Assembly (NCBI GenBank): GCA_905182985.1
Contig: CAJJDN010000158.1
Coordinates: forward strand, 160,362-224,361
Source: Paramecium sonneborni
Taxonomy: Eukaryota; Ciliophora; Oligohymenophorea; Peniculida; Parameciidae
Length of the DNA stretch: 64,000 bases
Reading direction: 5' to 3'
Numbering within the stretch: the first letter of the stretch is position 1; every line of letters starts with the position of its first letter. Under the pieces are notes generated by a model, which was given only the letters and a program-made list of their open reading frames with translations, made no database searches and was not told the origin of the DNA. This document shows, one piece after another, positions 12,600 through 27,000 of the stretch. The position numbers and the translations under genes are program-made.

Positions 12600-14929
12600 T
12601 TAATTATTAACTTATAATATATATGATTATTTCTAAATATTTTTTCATAAGTTCATAAACAATATAAGTAATTCTTATTTATCTTAAAAAAATATTAATT
12701 AAAAGTTACCATATAGAGTAATTTTTTCAATCTCATAGAGTTTGACTTTTTTAGATTAGATATTTTATAAATGGGATTATATTTCTAATTTGATATTTAT
12801 ATTAAAATTCTTAATTTAAGTAAAGATTATTAGGTTTTGAAGAAGAAAACTTTATATTGTAGAGGAATTTATCTTAAACTCTCCTTAAAAATAGGTGATG
12901 AAGTTAATTAATTTATTCATAACTTTTATTATGCTTAAAAAACTAAATTTGATATTTTAAACTCTTTTTTAAAAACAATTAAATAAGGCTGGAAAGTTGT
13001 AACATCCTTGTGATCATTCTTAATAGATTTATCACCTACATCATTCAAAAGTTACCTCCATTCTTTTTTAAATATACAATTCCAAAACAAGACTTTAGCT
13101 CTATTTGTCTCAATTCTAAAATAAAAGAAATTCATAGAATTAGATATAAATTTTCAGATTATTAAATTATCTCCTTTTATCACTATAAAGAAATTAAAAA
13201 TAAAATTTAAATGATAATTCAATGTAATAAAAGTCTTACAAATATTAGATAAGATGAAAAATAGTTTTTTGGCAATTTCAGTTGATTAGTAGTATTCAAA
13301 AATTTATAGAATTTCCAACAATTTACCAAAATCTACAATTTATATTAGTATCCAAAATTTAATGTTACATTTTTTTCTTCTGTATTTAATATCTTTATAA
13401 TAAGATGAACTTTCTAAAACCTAGACTCTCATTTTTAGATTCTTTTTTTTTTTGATTATTTTTAAGGAAAGGTCTTGGGATTGATATCTAAATCAGTCTA
13501 AATAAATAAATGATAAAATATACATTTATGAATTAATATTTAAATAACTAATATATCAATGCAAAACATCCAGTATTTCCATAATCAGAGACTCAATATT
13601 TAAATAACTACAAAAAATCCGAAGACTGAATCATTTGAATGTCTTCAAAAAATTCAAGAAGTAAATGAAATAAAATCTAAATAATAATAATGATCTAACT
13701 ATTGAAAGAAATTTAAATTTATAATAATGAATTCCTAATATATATTTAGGAAGTAAATTAATAATTTTATGTACGAGATAACAAAATCTAATATTAAATA
13801 AAGTTAAGTGATTGATGATATTAAAATAAGAATTATAAGTAAAATTATTTAATCAAAATCACTTTATCATAAAATAAAAAGAAATATTGGAAAAGATTTA
13901 ATAAATTAAAAGAGAATTCTAGAAAGGAAGATGTACTTTCACTAAAACTAAATGTTTGAGCTAAGATTCGGGGATTAACATTAAATTATTATGGAAATAT
14001 ATAATTCTTAAACTTTTGATTTATCTTCACCTACTGTTCTTAGAGATTTACTTTTTGCAAATAATAAAACTATTAAAAAAACAAATATTTTCTTTATAAT
14101 TATATCCAAATATGTTTTATTTTAGGATATAATTGTTTTGAAAAAACTATAGCAAGACTCAAAATCAAAAAGATCATCTGAAAAAATCCAAATAAACTTT
14201 GTTTTAATAAGACATTTCAATCTGACGAATATCCAAATAGCAAAATAAGCTTAAACTATAGTTAAATAAATCTTCATAATAATTTAATTGAATTATCTGT
14301 AAATAATGTTATTTAATTTATAATCTTTTATTATACCTATAAAATTCCTTCAACTAATTAAAATAAAATCCTATCCAAATTTGAACATTATTGATATTTT
14401 TAGATTAAGAAACATTAACTTTAATTGCTGACAGATATAAATAAGCATTGCAATATACATTCATTTTAGAATAGTGCTAATACTTTATGGAAAAACATTG
14501 TTCTAAATATATCTAAAGTAATAAATTTAATTTCGAGCTTCCTTCGAACAATTTTTTACTCTAGACAGACGAATAAACTTAATGATATCTTATTTTCATT
14601 AATGATTAGACACAATTTCTAAAGCTAATTATTAAATTAATAATTGAAATTAAAATCTTTGATTTAAAAGTTTTTTCATGCTATCATACTTACCTATTAT
14701 TTTAATTATTTTTCATTTTCTTATCTCTTTATGAATGATGTTATACTATATAATTTAATTTTCCACTTAGATCAATTTATTTATCTTTTCTTGTAATTAT
14801 ACTTACATAATCATCAATTTCAAAAAATATTAAATAAGACGTTATTGATAACAAGTCATATGCTTAAAAATATATTTAGTGTAGTCTACTATGATTAATA
14901 TTATAAAAGATTGAGTGTTTCTAAAACAA
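12600..14929. other. AT-rich interval with one weak coding trace
   Basis: No complete gene. On the minus strand near 12.9-13.1 kb a frame reads IKNDHKDVTTFQPYLIVFKK, which looks coding but is flanked by TGA stops and frame changes. It could be a remnant belonging upstream of the pseudokinase. The rest shows no motif. Confidence 0.35.
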
Positions 14930-15535
14930 TCTAACTTTCACCAGAAACTGAAGAAATTACAGATAAAGAAATTGCTCGAATCATAAATATGATTTATTGG
15001 ATTTTTAAGCGTTTATAGGTGTTTATCTTATTTATTCAGATATTATTTTTGGTGGTTAGCGAGTAATTTATTCAATAAGATAAAAGAGTGTTTGATTACT
15101 TTGGTTATTGTGTATTGAAATTATAAACTTATATTAATTATAATAATTTATTGATTCAGTTAAACCAAAAGAACTGGTTTTGTTTAATATTATGGAAATA
15201 TTTCAATTACAATTTAATATAAATGGTTTGGTTAGAAATATTAATATTGATTATTTAAAAAATAAGCAAACTCCTACTAAACTGATTAAAGATCAAATGA
15301 AATTTCTTAAATTGAAGTTATTGTTATATTATAATGCTAAGAATCCAAGTCATCAATAAAATATTAAATAGCTTTTAGTCTTTTATTACTTAATTGCTAC
15401 ATTTTACTTTTAATCAAATGTAATCTCAATAAGCTGCAGAGCAAATTGTTAATCAGTTTCATGCGGGGTTTTTTAGAGTAAACACATTCAGATTCTCTGT
15501 TTATCTTATTTAAAGAAGATTATTATGAATTTTAA
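14930..15535 (+). pseudogene. Membrane-protein gene remnant, unknown
   Basis: Plus-strand frames contain an acidic stretch (ETEEITDKEIARIINMIYWI) followed by a hydrophobic segment (FKRLQVFILFIQILFLVV), then, after a frame change, SQQAAEQIVNQFHAGFFRVN. The pieces look like one degraded gene with a transmembrane helix. I recognise no family, and no continuous frame links the parts. Confidence 0.3.
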
Positions 15536-15579
15536 CTATTTACAACTGTATCATTTTTATAAGATTCTTCAGTAGAGCT

Positions 15580-18500
15580 AGAATCAAGATCATCATTTTA
15601 GTTATTTTACAAATATTAATTTTTCTGGATGGAATAATCTATCACATTTAAGACATATTCCTTTTTAGCAAATTAGACAATTCTCTATACATTAAAATTA
15701 GCATTCTAAAACATTAATCATATGGTTAATCATTTTAATCATCACAGACTTCATATTCATCAATTATAATTCAATCTCCACAAATAGGATACAAAAATGT
15801 TAATTAAATAAAAATCCAATTTAATTTAAACAATCATTACTAAAAGCATCAAAATACAATCCTATTATATCTTCACATAATGTTTATAGTTCACAAATAC
15901 CTTTGGATTATGCATCTATTAAAGTACACTCATTACAAACACCATCGATACATCTTGTATTAATAATTACAATTATCATTATCAATGAATTAGATTCTGA
16001 TCATCACACTATTCTAGATCCTCAGTTATGCCTTTTCCACATTCGGAGATACAAGTGAAGTCATACTCACAAGTAATTTTAATACAATTTAAGTATTCAT
16101 TCAAATAATATCCACAGTTGCATAACTAACAAACTCTTTAAATACAATTAATACAAGTCTCTTAACATTTTGATTAGCATTTATATTCAATTAAATTAAA
16201 TGCTTAAGAAAATTCAACCAAATATGCAATTGAAACATTATTAACTACAAGAATATTTACAATAATAACAACTATCAAATTCTATATAAATATTATCTTC
16301 ATCATGAGTTATTATTCCATCTCAGCCTATAAATATATAATAATTAATATTATTTCCATTTTTACATTGATAACAATGATCTTCAAAATATAATTCACAT
16401 AATTTTGGAATTTTAAACATACAACTTAATATATTTCACACTGTTCATCATGTGTAAGTATTCTATTACCACAATATGAAATGCAAGAAAAATTCTCATC
16501 TAGGTAATAACCACTTTGACAACTTATACAATTATATTCATCACAAGTTACACAATAGTCAACTTATTAATATTTAGAAAATGGATAATAAATATCTTTA
16601 GTAAATTTCTGCAACCTTTAAATGGTAATATAAATATAACTCTTGTATCGCATAGATAACCAACTGGGATCTCCACAAATCGGTTTCCATAATTTTTGAT
16701 CATTAAGATAATATCCAGTCGCATAACATTAAAATTTACAAAAGGTATTGCACCATCATCATAAATTGTATTGCCATCATCACATAGTTCTGAAAAGTAC
16801 CCTGAAGTATCTTTAGCAACTTTACCGTATCCACTTATGTTGCTACAGTAATAAGAAAAAGGAACTAAACCAGATTGACATTTTAAGCATTTATTGGTAG
16901 TAGAAAGAAAAGAAGAACAACCAGCTCTACGGAAATATCTAAAATCCTTGCAACTGTCTGTATGGCTAAAATTACCATCCTCACGTTATTCACTTCCAAC
17001 TAAAATCAAATCTCGGCATAATTTTTAACATTACCAAGTTATTGAATCTATATATCACACACCAATTGCACATTCAAAACATTGTCCTTTTATACACTCT
17101 GTGCTGTGCATGAAGGTTAACATTAATATTTACAATTAAAAAATCCATCATATTAAATAGTATTTCCATCACATTCTTCTAATCCTGTAATAATTTAATC
17201 TCCACAAATATAGTGGTCGATTAATTACATGACTAACAATGAATAAGACAATAAAATTAACAATTATCTTAGCATTACTCATATCCTTTTATTGATGTAT
17301 CTCCATAAATAGGTTGACACTCTCAAGATACTAATTGAAATCAAGAATTACAAGTAATAATAATATGCCATATTTATTAATTACTATTAAATTATTTGAA
17401 CTTTGACTTGCGATGAATCTTCAGTATCTGGACAATCTATAATTATAATTATTCTATTTACTTGTGCAAATATTACTTGATTCATAATAACCAGGTTGAT
17501 AAGGACATTTTAACCCTTTTAATATTCTATTTAAAGTAGAATCACATATTGAACAAACATTAATTGTGGTTCTAAAGCATGTTAAGGAAGATGAATGACA
17601 ACAAACACATATTTTTTGCATTATTATAAGCCTATCCTATTGGAAATTTACATGTTGATCCAACTTTTTCAAAATTTCAAATATTATAGCAAATTAAACA
17701 CTGATTAGAAGTCGGTCCATCACAAGTTTTATAAAATTTATGGAATAACTAACATTAAGGATTTTATACAATTGAATTATAACCATAAATACAATTGCAT
17801 ACGATCAATTTTTGATGTACAAGTTAAAACAAGATAATGGACAATTCAAATATCTTACAGATTCTTTATCATAATATTAGTTGATCAGACATTCTGCTTA
17901 AGAAAATTTAATAATATTAGCATTATAAGTTATAAGTGCTGTTCCATAAAATATTATTATCTGATGTTTATCTGATCCTTTTAAAAAGTTTGTTCCATTT
18001 TGAGAGATTAAAGTATATTATTCAGGGTTGATGGCAGCATTTATATATTCTTTCATTAAATATTAAGAGTCTAAATATATTAATATAAGATAAAAGGAGT
18101 TTGTTACATCATCTAATTCTTAACAATAAGATCCACTGAATTTTTAACTTAATGGGCAAATCTTTATTTAAAATATCTTTAGATTCCAGAATTGTATTTA
18201 AATACACCGTAATATATATAGGTTTATCAACTTATTATAGATCATATCTCAATGACCATTTCAAATTTTCTTCATTAGGATAAGACAAAGGAAGATAACC
18301 TCCTTATGATAATAACTATCATGTTAATTAAAAATAAATACTTGGAAATTTTTAACAAAATCCATCTTACTACAAAGCTTCTTCCATTTTACAAGTAAAT
18401 TGGCATTCTGTGTTCTTCCAATAGTACTAATTAGATGAACAAATATTGTTTTTTTGTGATCCATAATAGCAACTTATTCATTAATTGTAGTTTGGACCTA

Positions 18501-19073
18501 CACATTATTTAAATGATGGATAACATATAATTTTTAGCCTTGAAAAATAGCACTGCTAATTGAATCCTATCCAGTATCAATATTAGAGGATTTAACTGCT
18601 ATAACATCTAGAATTGGATTTTATGTTACAATTGTAAAATTCACAGTTCTAACTTCAAAGGGATAATATCATAAAATCCAGTTGTTATTAATTAAGTTGA
18701 AGGACTAGAGTTGATATATGTATATGAAAATGATCCTATCATAAATTTTACAGTTTGAGATGACCATGTGAATGATACTAATATTATTTATTATATCATC
18801 AAAAAATAAATTAAAGTAATATAACTTGTAACAGGGATAGTACATGTAATAAAATTGCAGTAGTATAAGTTGATGGCAAACGGAATTCTTAACAGTAATA
18901 ATATATATCTGATCCATTGTATGTTGTAAATTTTATAATTCGATGTTATGTAGCTTTCTAGATTACCCATTATGAATTTGAATTATCAAATATGGCAACA
19001 AGGAGATAAATAACAGAAATAGACATAAATAAAATATAGAGTAAATAATTGATAAAATAAACAAATTCATCAT
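15580..19073 (-). pseudogene. Decayed cysteine-rich repeat (DUF4215-like) surface-protein gene
   Basis: The minus strand carries repeated modules of the pattern CGD-x-I-x-G-x-E-x-CDDGN-x-(Y/D)DG-C, characteristic of the DUF4215/myxococcal Cys-rich repeats that are abundant in ciliate surface proteins. Clear examples are CGDQIITGLEECDGN near 17.2 kb, SELCDDGNTIYDDG near 16.8 kb and IIIDEYEVCDDQND near 15.75 kb. A hydrophobic start (MMNLFILSIIYSIFYLCLF) at 19073 resembles a signal peptide. Neighbouring modules lie in different frames, in-frame TGAs occur, and the frame changes (for example between DDG and CNTFC near 16.75 kb) are not at GT...AG introns. The gene therefore looks dead. It resembles in style the giant Cys-rich genes further right but lacks their long central repetitive region. 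Confidence 0.65.
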
Positions 19074-19928
19074 TCCAATAGTAGAAATTAAAGATTTTTG
19101 CAATTTTTAATATGAATGAAAATTTTATAAAATTTTTAAACTATAAGGAGGCATAAAATATAGATTTAAAATGTTGAAATAAAATGATTAGTACATAACT
19201 TTTTGAAACAACTTTAAATTACTCATTAAGAAATTTGAAAGATTAAATAAAATTAAAAGGAGTTAATTATTACAATAATTATTTTCTTTATTTATTTTTG
19301 ATAACCAATAAATTATATTAACTCTAAAGAAAAAACAATATAATCAAACGATATCAATAGAATTCTATATTTACTAATGAATTATAAAATAGATAAAACG
19401 TGATACAAAAAAATGAGATATTTAATCTCTTCTTTAAAGCTTTTCAGAAAACGTCACTTTAGCTATATAGAATAAAAATTCTACAATTTGAGTAAATCAC
19501 TTTTTGCTCTGTAATAGTATAATTATGATCATATAAATTATCATTAGCATGAAATTTGTATCTATAATTTATAATGCATTTAAATAACTTAAGAATTGAA
19601 AATAGACTAAAATATAATGATTTATATTTAAAAATATCATCATGTCAAAATTCAGGATGTTGTTAAAAGAAAAATGCTTAAAGAATTAATAATATTAAAA
19701 AAGAAGTAAATTCAAATTTGTATAATTTTTTCTTCTAAATGTTTTTCCAATTTAGAACGCTATACATTAAAAAATAATTTAGAAACTTGAATAAAAAGTT
19801 TTAAATATAAATGTTTTATTTCTACCATTCATGATGATTCTTAATTAGGATTAATTAAATATATGTGCTTAAGTGTTTTAAAATTTATCAAATTATTTCT
19901 TAATAATGTAAATATATATATAATTATT
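19074..19928. other. AT-rich interval, no gene recognised
   Basis: Sits between the start of the minus-strand Cys-rich pseudogene and a divergently placed plus-strand remnant, so it may once have held two promoters. No site can be defined from sequence alone. Confidence 0.4.
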
Positions 19929-21020
19929 ATGCAATAAGAAAATCAAAGGCTCAATGATAAAGAAAGAAAATAGTTAATTTCAAAGCAAGTGAATAATTTT
20001 ATTTATTAATTTAGTAAATCAAGATTAATAGAAAATTAGGAGCAGCTCTTAAAATAAAAGTGGGGTACATTTTAGAGCTATTATTTCTCTTTCAATTTAA
20101 ACAGGGTAGACTATTATGTTATAAAACTCAAACATATTCTTCTTATAATAATTACTGTTCATTAAACATAGGGAATTATTCTAAGATGAATCAGATATTA
20201 ATTGATTTAAGAACAGTTTGAAAAAGTACAAAACTTACAAGTATGCTTAAAACTAAAATGTATTTTCAAATTAAAAAATGAAATTTTTAACAGAGATAAG
20301 CTAATAAAATATGAGTTAATTAATTATATACTTATGGAACTTGCAATAATTTACTCTTGCATGTTGTATTACATTAAACATATTTTAATAAAAATGTATT
20401 TTCAATTTTAACTTCTAAAAAAGCGATGTATAAAGCTAAATTTGTTTTGAATAATAAAGTTATAGAATATTATTAAATTCATGTAATCAAATAAATAAAT
20501 AAGTAAAAAAACAAATATAAGAATAGGGTAGAGATTAATTAAAATTAAAGATAATCATTAAGTAAAAATTCCTGAAATTGAGAATTTTAAATATACATAA
20601 TACACATCTTAACATTGAAGATAATGATTTGGTTTAAGGCTTTATATTTACATCTAAATTTATTGATGAGGAAAATGATTTAGATGCTGAAAAATACCAT
20701 CAAATACAAAATTAGAATTCTATAAAAAAGAATAAAAAGTAATAAATAATAATGAAGATGAGACAAAAAATTTATGATTTTAATAAAAAGCTTTAACAAA
20801 TCAATTTTCTTATTCCGATAAAAATAATTTGTTTAAATTTCCAATAATTTTAGATGAACCTGAACATAGTCTATATAGAGAATATAATTCTAGATTTAAT
20901 TTTTTTTAATTTTAAGAAAATTGATCTAAATACAATTAGAATTGCTTATAAAAGTGAACGAACAACTTCTTAAGATAAAAAGATTTTAAATTAGCAAGAA
21001 ATATTGTAAAAAATATGATT
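19929..21020 (+). pseudogene. Plus-strand gene remnant, unknown
   Basis: An ATG at 19929 opens a charged N-terminus (MQQENQRLNDKERKQLISKQ, then VNNFIYQFSKSRLIENQEQL). Later segments on the same strand also look coding, GFIFTSKFIDEENDLDAEKY near 20.66 kb and FKFPIILDEPEHSLYREYN near 20.85 kb, but they lie in different frames with TGAs between them and no obvious tiny introns at the changes. I read it as a decayed gene. The start resembles N-termini of some large ciliate proteins, but I cannot name a family. Confidence 0.35.
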
Positions 21021-22119
21021 AAAAAATAGATTAGAAATTATTTAGTTGTAATTTCAATCTAAAATAAGTATTCTTTGCAGTAATATAATATTTTATCAAT
21101 TTATAGATGAAAGCCATGATTATCCAATTTGCCTTTGGAGAAAACCTTTATGTAAAAAATCCTCTTTCTATTTCAATATATTATATATCACATCATCCTC
21201 CATTCTCTTTTAGTTTATAGACGGAAAAAGACATATAAAAATTCATCAAAAATAAAAGAGCTACTTTATAACTGAAAAATTCAATGTACTTTCTTTTCAA
21301 AACATTAATCTGGTACTGATTCTTATGTGGTTCAATATTAATTATAAAGCTTTCTGATGTTAAAATCTAATTTAGAATCAGAAAATTCAAAGAGAACAGA
21401 TAGAATAATTTATAAAGAGAAATGCATAAAGCATAAACTGAAAAGATATCATTAGGGTTACTTTATAGACAAGCTTCAAGGTAATTAAAATATAATTTTA
21501 TTGACAATAATTTGAATAAAACTTGATTCAAATATTTTAAAATAATAGTATAAATAATCAGTATTACAAAATTATGAAATCATTTATATCAAAAGTATCT
21601 GTTGAATAGCATTATTAGGAATTCAATTGGATATAAAATATAAAATGTTATTGGATCTATTTTAATAATATTATCATCATAATAGGTAGTGAGTATTATT
21701 ATTAAATTTATTACTAATAGGGCTGTCAATTCTAATACTAACTTCCAAATTTTTTTCTTTTCAACTTCACTTCAATAACTTAACTTCATTTCTTCTCTTG
21801 GAATCATAATAATATTTCGCATCTAATATTTGTACGTAGAGCAAAAATTAAATTTTAATTTCCCATTATTCACATTAATAAAAGTGAAAATTATGCATGT
21901 TAACCAAAAAAGAAATTATGCAATTTAAATTAATAATGTATAAATTCCAAAAATGAAAAATGGTTAAATCATTAAATTAGTAATTACAATAAAAAAAGAG
22001 TTATGTTTCAAAGAACATATCAAGAATCAAGATCATTATATTAATCTCTATAAATAAAGCAATACGCATGATTACATATCATAGTTAGGGATGGGTATAA
22101 TAAACTCTTAAAAAAAACA
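21021..22119. other. AT-rich interval, no gene recognised
   Basis: No motif or long frame with coding character was seen on either strand. Confidence 0.4.
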
Positions 22120-22528
22120 GAAGAAGCCATTCTTCACATTTTTCAAAAACAAAATACAAATCTTATTAAATGAAAAACATATTTCATCATACCATTTATA
22201 ATGGCATTATTCATATTTATCAAAATTCTTAATATCTACTAAATGGTAAAAAACCATGAGATTTGCATTTTCTATTAGGACAGGCTCTAATATTATATTA
22301 ATATATCTAAACTATCTAAACCACCCTTCAAATAATTTTTTAAATGTAATATCACTATATCTATCTAAAATCTTTTGTTCGCTAATTGAACCTCGATGAT
22401 CTTTAATTAAAATAGGTTTATTGCAATGATAATTCAAACAATTAAAGTTTTATTTTAAGAATTTTTCTGGATTTTATTCAAGCCTACAAATATAGCATTA
22501 TTTGCATTCACAACATTTCCCAATAATT
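22120..22528 (-). pseudogene. RBR/IBR-type zinc-binding (ubiquitin ligase-like) gene remnant
   Basis: The minus strand encodes closely spaced cysteines (KCCECKQCYICRLEQ, then NCLNYHCNKPILIKDHRG) followed by YSDITFKKLFEGWFRQF. After a frame change come CPNRKCKSHGF and a further CHYKWYDEIC. The order, a Cys/His cluster, a helix-like spacer, then CPNxKC and a Cys pair, resembles the in-between-RING part of RBR E3 ligases. The frame change inside the IBR-like part and the lack of a start or stop suggest a fragment of a decayed gene. Another zinc-binding family cannot be excluded. Confidence 0.4.
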
Positions 22529-24077
22529 ATGGTATATGTATTGTCTATCGAATTAATTTTTTAAAATCATGAAAATTTATGTAATTGGAAATAAATAAAG
22601 ATTTTTACTAACTGTTATTAAATATAAAATATTAAATAATAAAAATATCATTAATAAAGATGCTATTAACTAAAACATATATTAATTTTAAGAGGATTAT
22701 TAAAGATTAATTAAAATGATGATTATAATAGGACCTTAAAGCTACATTAATAGTTATAACTTAAAAATATATAAATGCAAATCAATAAATTATGATTTAC
22801 TATTAAAAACTGATAGTTTTAGCTGATGCTAATATTTATATTTAATAGATATAACTGATATTAAAATATATTATATTTAGATCTGTTATTTAGATTTTAG
22901 AATATTGATTTAAACTATTTTTTAAATTTTGTTTTATAGTTTTGAATAATATTCGGTATTATATCTCTGTATTATAATTGCATAAAAATAGCTTTAATAT
23001 CATCTGATGATGCCTGTAACCTACAATAATTATTATGATATTTGGAGGATAGTTTTCTTATGTATAATTCCAATTAAAAAAATCTCCTGGTTGTTTAGAC
23101 CTTAATTTAATCTAAACAATTAACCTTGTACTCTTAATTCAAGTAATTCTCCTCTATATGCAATTCCCATTAAAATACAGAATCAAGAGCATTGATTCAT
23201 ATAAATGACAGCATTCAATACTTACATAGTTGTACTCTCTCATCTTTAAAGCAATTATTTTTTTAATCAACTTTTTTAATTTAGCTTGCCAATTTCTCTA
23301 TTACACTAATTGGCATATACCTCATGGATTAATATTTAAGTAGAATTTCAAATATGACATTTTTATTGAGTATTTGAAATATTTTTTCAATTATTAAAAT
23401 AGAGAAAATCATAATTCTGAAATATTGAAGAAATGATAATACTTAAGTAATTAAAGTTTCTATAAAAGTTTTTGCACAATTATTAAGACTTTTTATAGCA
23501 ATTTCTTTTTATTATTAAAAGTATATTGATAAATGGATTATTAAGAAATAATAGAATATATTGGAAATTAAAATGTATTTAAAATCTAGTTTAAATTTAT
23601 TCCCTCATGATTATTCATCTAAAGGAATACTGTCATTAAATCAATCGTTTTATTGAAAATTGTTATCCTGAACTATGATGACTTTATAATATGATACTCA
23701 TGTGATTGTTTTTGTCAAAATTACTATTATGCTTTTGATTAAAAAATTAAAATTCTTCTAAAGATTAGATAAATTTTGAGAAAAAAGTTTGAAAATGGTT
23801 AAAATTATTCTTTTCAAATTAAAATAAAAAACAAAATTTTTTTTTATGTGATTCTTTATAATAAATTAAGATTAATGGTGGATGAAATTAATTTGAAAAA
23901 TAAATTATACTTTTCATCCTTTTATTCTATTGATACAAAAGCAATAATTTCTTATGATAATCAATTGATGACTTAATTCTGATTTTAATTTTGAAATATT
24001 AAAATTTAATTTAAAATAATTTTAATAGGTAAATATAACAAATTTTTAATTCAACCCTTTCATAATATTTAAAACAG
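22529..24077. other. AT-rich interval downstream of giant gene A, no gene recognised
   Basis: A weak minus-strand coding-like phrase (KQPGDFFNWNYTQENYPP) occurs near 23.05 kb, without a sustained frame. Otherwise nothing is recognised. Confidence 0.35.
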
Positions 24078-27000
24078 TCACTAAAAAACATTTTTAAATT
24101 GTTCAATGTAACATTGGATTTTCTTGCCTAATTAATTGAAAACCCTTATCCGTATCATCCTTATAAGGCTTTTATCTAGTAAATATTTATAATGGACACT
24201 TTATTAATTAACTGATTCTCTAATTGATTATAAATGTATATATATTTAAATTTATTCACTCATCAAATTTATTTTGCAAATACAGATCCGAAATTAATTG
24301 ATATTGGCCTAGTTCTTTAGCTTGAAATTGTATGGCTTTTGAATCTTATATAATTAAACAGTTACAATTGTCTTCCAAAATCGATTTGAATGCAACAATT
24401 TTCTCAATTTTTCTATATTAATTTTAGCCTTTTCTTCTTTATATCTAAAGTAAATTAATTTTTGTTCCAAATACTTTGAGATTTTAGAAGAAGATTTTAA
24501 AGTCTTAAATGCTAATACTAGTAACGATAATATCATTAATCTATATTTCTAATAATAAACTCTAAAAATGTTAATAATGAATCTATAACTCAATATTATG
24601 CTGTCTAAAATAATAAAAGTCTGAATGATTATTTGAGTATTATTTTACTCTAATTATAAATTAATGTAATTTATAGCTGCTAAAAATATAGCAATTTAAC
24701 ACAACTGACTACTTTAAATGTCTAAATTATTGAATTTTGTTATGATATACGGTTTATAGTTTAAAGCCAATAATTAATATATTAATAAGCAAAGTCCTAA
24801 TAAGGATGCTTTGAAAAATATATCAGTTTCAAAATAGATAATTATAATAATTATTATGGTTTTTTTCCATAATTTGATTATTTCCCAAAAATAGTTTTAT
24901 TTTGTATATTCATTAAATAAGTATCCTATGTTTCTTCGAAATTTGATTTTGTTATGCTATTCTCGATTGATGTACAAAATAAATAATAATGATAATGGCA
25001 GAATCAATCCAATTAATGAAGATCCTGGGATTACAAATGCTTATATCCATTTAATATGATTTTATGACCCATAAATTAAGGATACATCACCTTAAATATA
25101 ATCTAAATTGGATATTTTTCTTACAGCCAGAATTGAAAAAAATCTATTATAAAAATTAAACATTTACTAATTTATTAAAGATGCATAATTTTAGATATAT
25201 AAATATAAAATTGTAATTGACATGATTCTGCTATAAAATGTTGATTTTTTCAATTAGGAGAATAGATAAAATCCAATGAAGATAAAAAAAATCTAAACAA
25301 CTATTAGTCCTAACATGACTAAAATTCTGCTGTAAATTAATTCAATTCCTTATATTTCAACTAGAAAACATTCAAAATAATTAGCCATAAAATATGAGGT
25401 ATCATTAGTCCATTTTACAAAGTTCAAAGAAAAAGATAATTTTATATTAAATGTAAAAATAAGTGAAAAAATCCACATATAATTAAGATATAACTTAAGT
25501 AAAATACTTTAATGATCTAAAAATAAATAAATAATTTTACCTTAATTAAGTTTAAACAAAATTTCAGTATGTTTTTATCTCAACTTCAGTGATGCAAATA
25601 GTTAATTTGATTTTTCAATACTATTTATAGTTATTAAAGCTGAAAGAATAGCCCTAACATAAATTTAAATAAAATTTACCAAATTGAAATGATACAGAAG
25701 GCTATTAACCTTTATGAAAACAATTAACATTATTAACAATCCAGAGATTGTTAGTTTTTAAAGAATTATCCCTCTCCTCTTATATTATATCTATCACATT
25801 CTTCACACAATCCTCCAATGTGTCCCTTAAAACAAAGATCATCTCCTAAATCCCATCCACCTTAACAATGAATTGGATTTTTATAACACAATTCTACAAA
25901 GTCAGATATTTAATTTGGCCTCCAAAATCCAGGCTTTAATTATATTTTATTAGAAGTTATAGCATCAAATTTATTTTTATCAAATATTGAACATTTTGTA
26001 GTATTATATGTCACAGAATAAAATCCTTATTCGGATTTACATTTTTGACAACCTTAAAAAATATAAAATTCCCCCAATTAACATAAGAAACTGTTAACTC
26101 TCATCCTATATGATAATTAAACTTCTTAATTTTGTGTGCTACATTAAATAATTATTTCGTAAATTTTATCATCCTACTTATATGGATCAAAATTAAACTC
26201 TACAGAACTAAGATTAAAACTTTTTGAATCTTAATTAAAACTTATTTATGATATTTTATTAGATTCTACAACTTTTTGCAATAACTTATCATAAATTTAT
26301 TAATTAATATCACAAGTAGAATTTAAAAAGCTTATCTATTGTTCATTTCTACTATTTTTAAATAATATTGCAAATTAATAAATATAAGATTAATATTATT
26401 AAATCTAATAATTATAAAGTTAGTAATTATATATTTATTAACCACTAGGTATAAATAAAAAGTTTGTTGAAATAACACTTTGTTAAGATATAATTTTAAA
26501 AGGCTTTAATTGTAAGACTGAATAAGAGTTATTTTCAATTATTTATTATTGTGAATGCATTTCTTACCCATTTATTTATAAAGTTAATCTCCTCGGTAAT
26601 TCATTAATATTATTTGTAGGTAATTTAGCGCTATTAAATAAAAGTAAAGATTAGATAAAGTTATTTTAATTTAAACTACTATTTCCTCCTAAATATATAC
26701 CTCCAGCTTCTTCTGCTTTATTATGGCAAATAATAGAAGATTAAATGATAAATCTTCCAGTGCCTTCTTCAAAGTAGAAACCACCTCCTTTTAAAGTAGC
26801 ATTATTATTAAGCACTTTTGAATTTTATATATTGACTTTTAAATTTTAGACTGAAATACCAGATCCTTATCTTCCATTGTTAGAAATAAAGTTCGAATTA
26901 TCTATTAATAATTTACTTTTAATCATTTCATCTGATCTAGCTAACAAACAACCATGATTTTAGATATAGTTGTTCATACAATATAATTAGGAGATAAAAG

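Noticed and set aside
24354..24536. A separate 60-aa basic protein
   Set aside because: In-frame with the C-terminal tail of giant gene A when TAA/TAG encode Gln.
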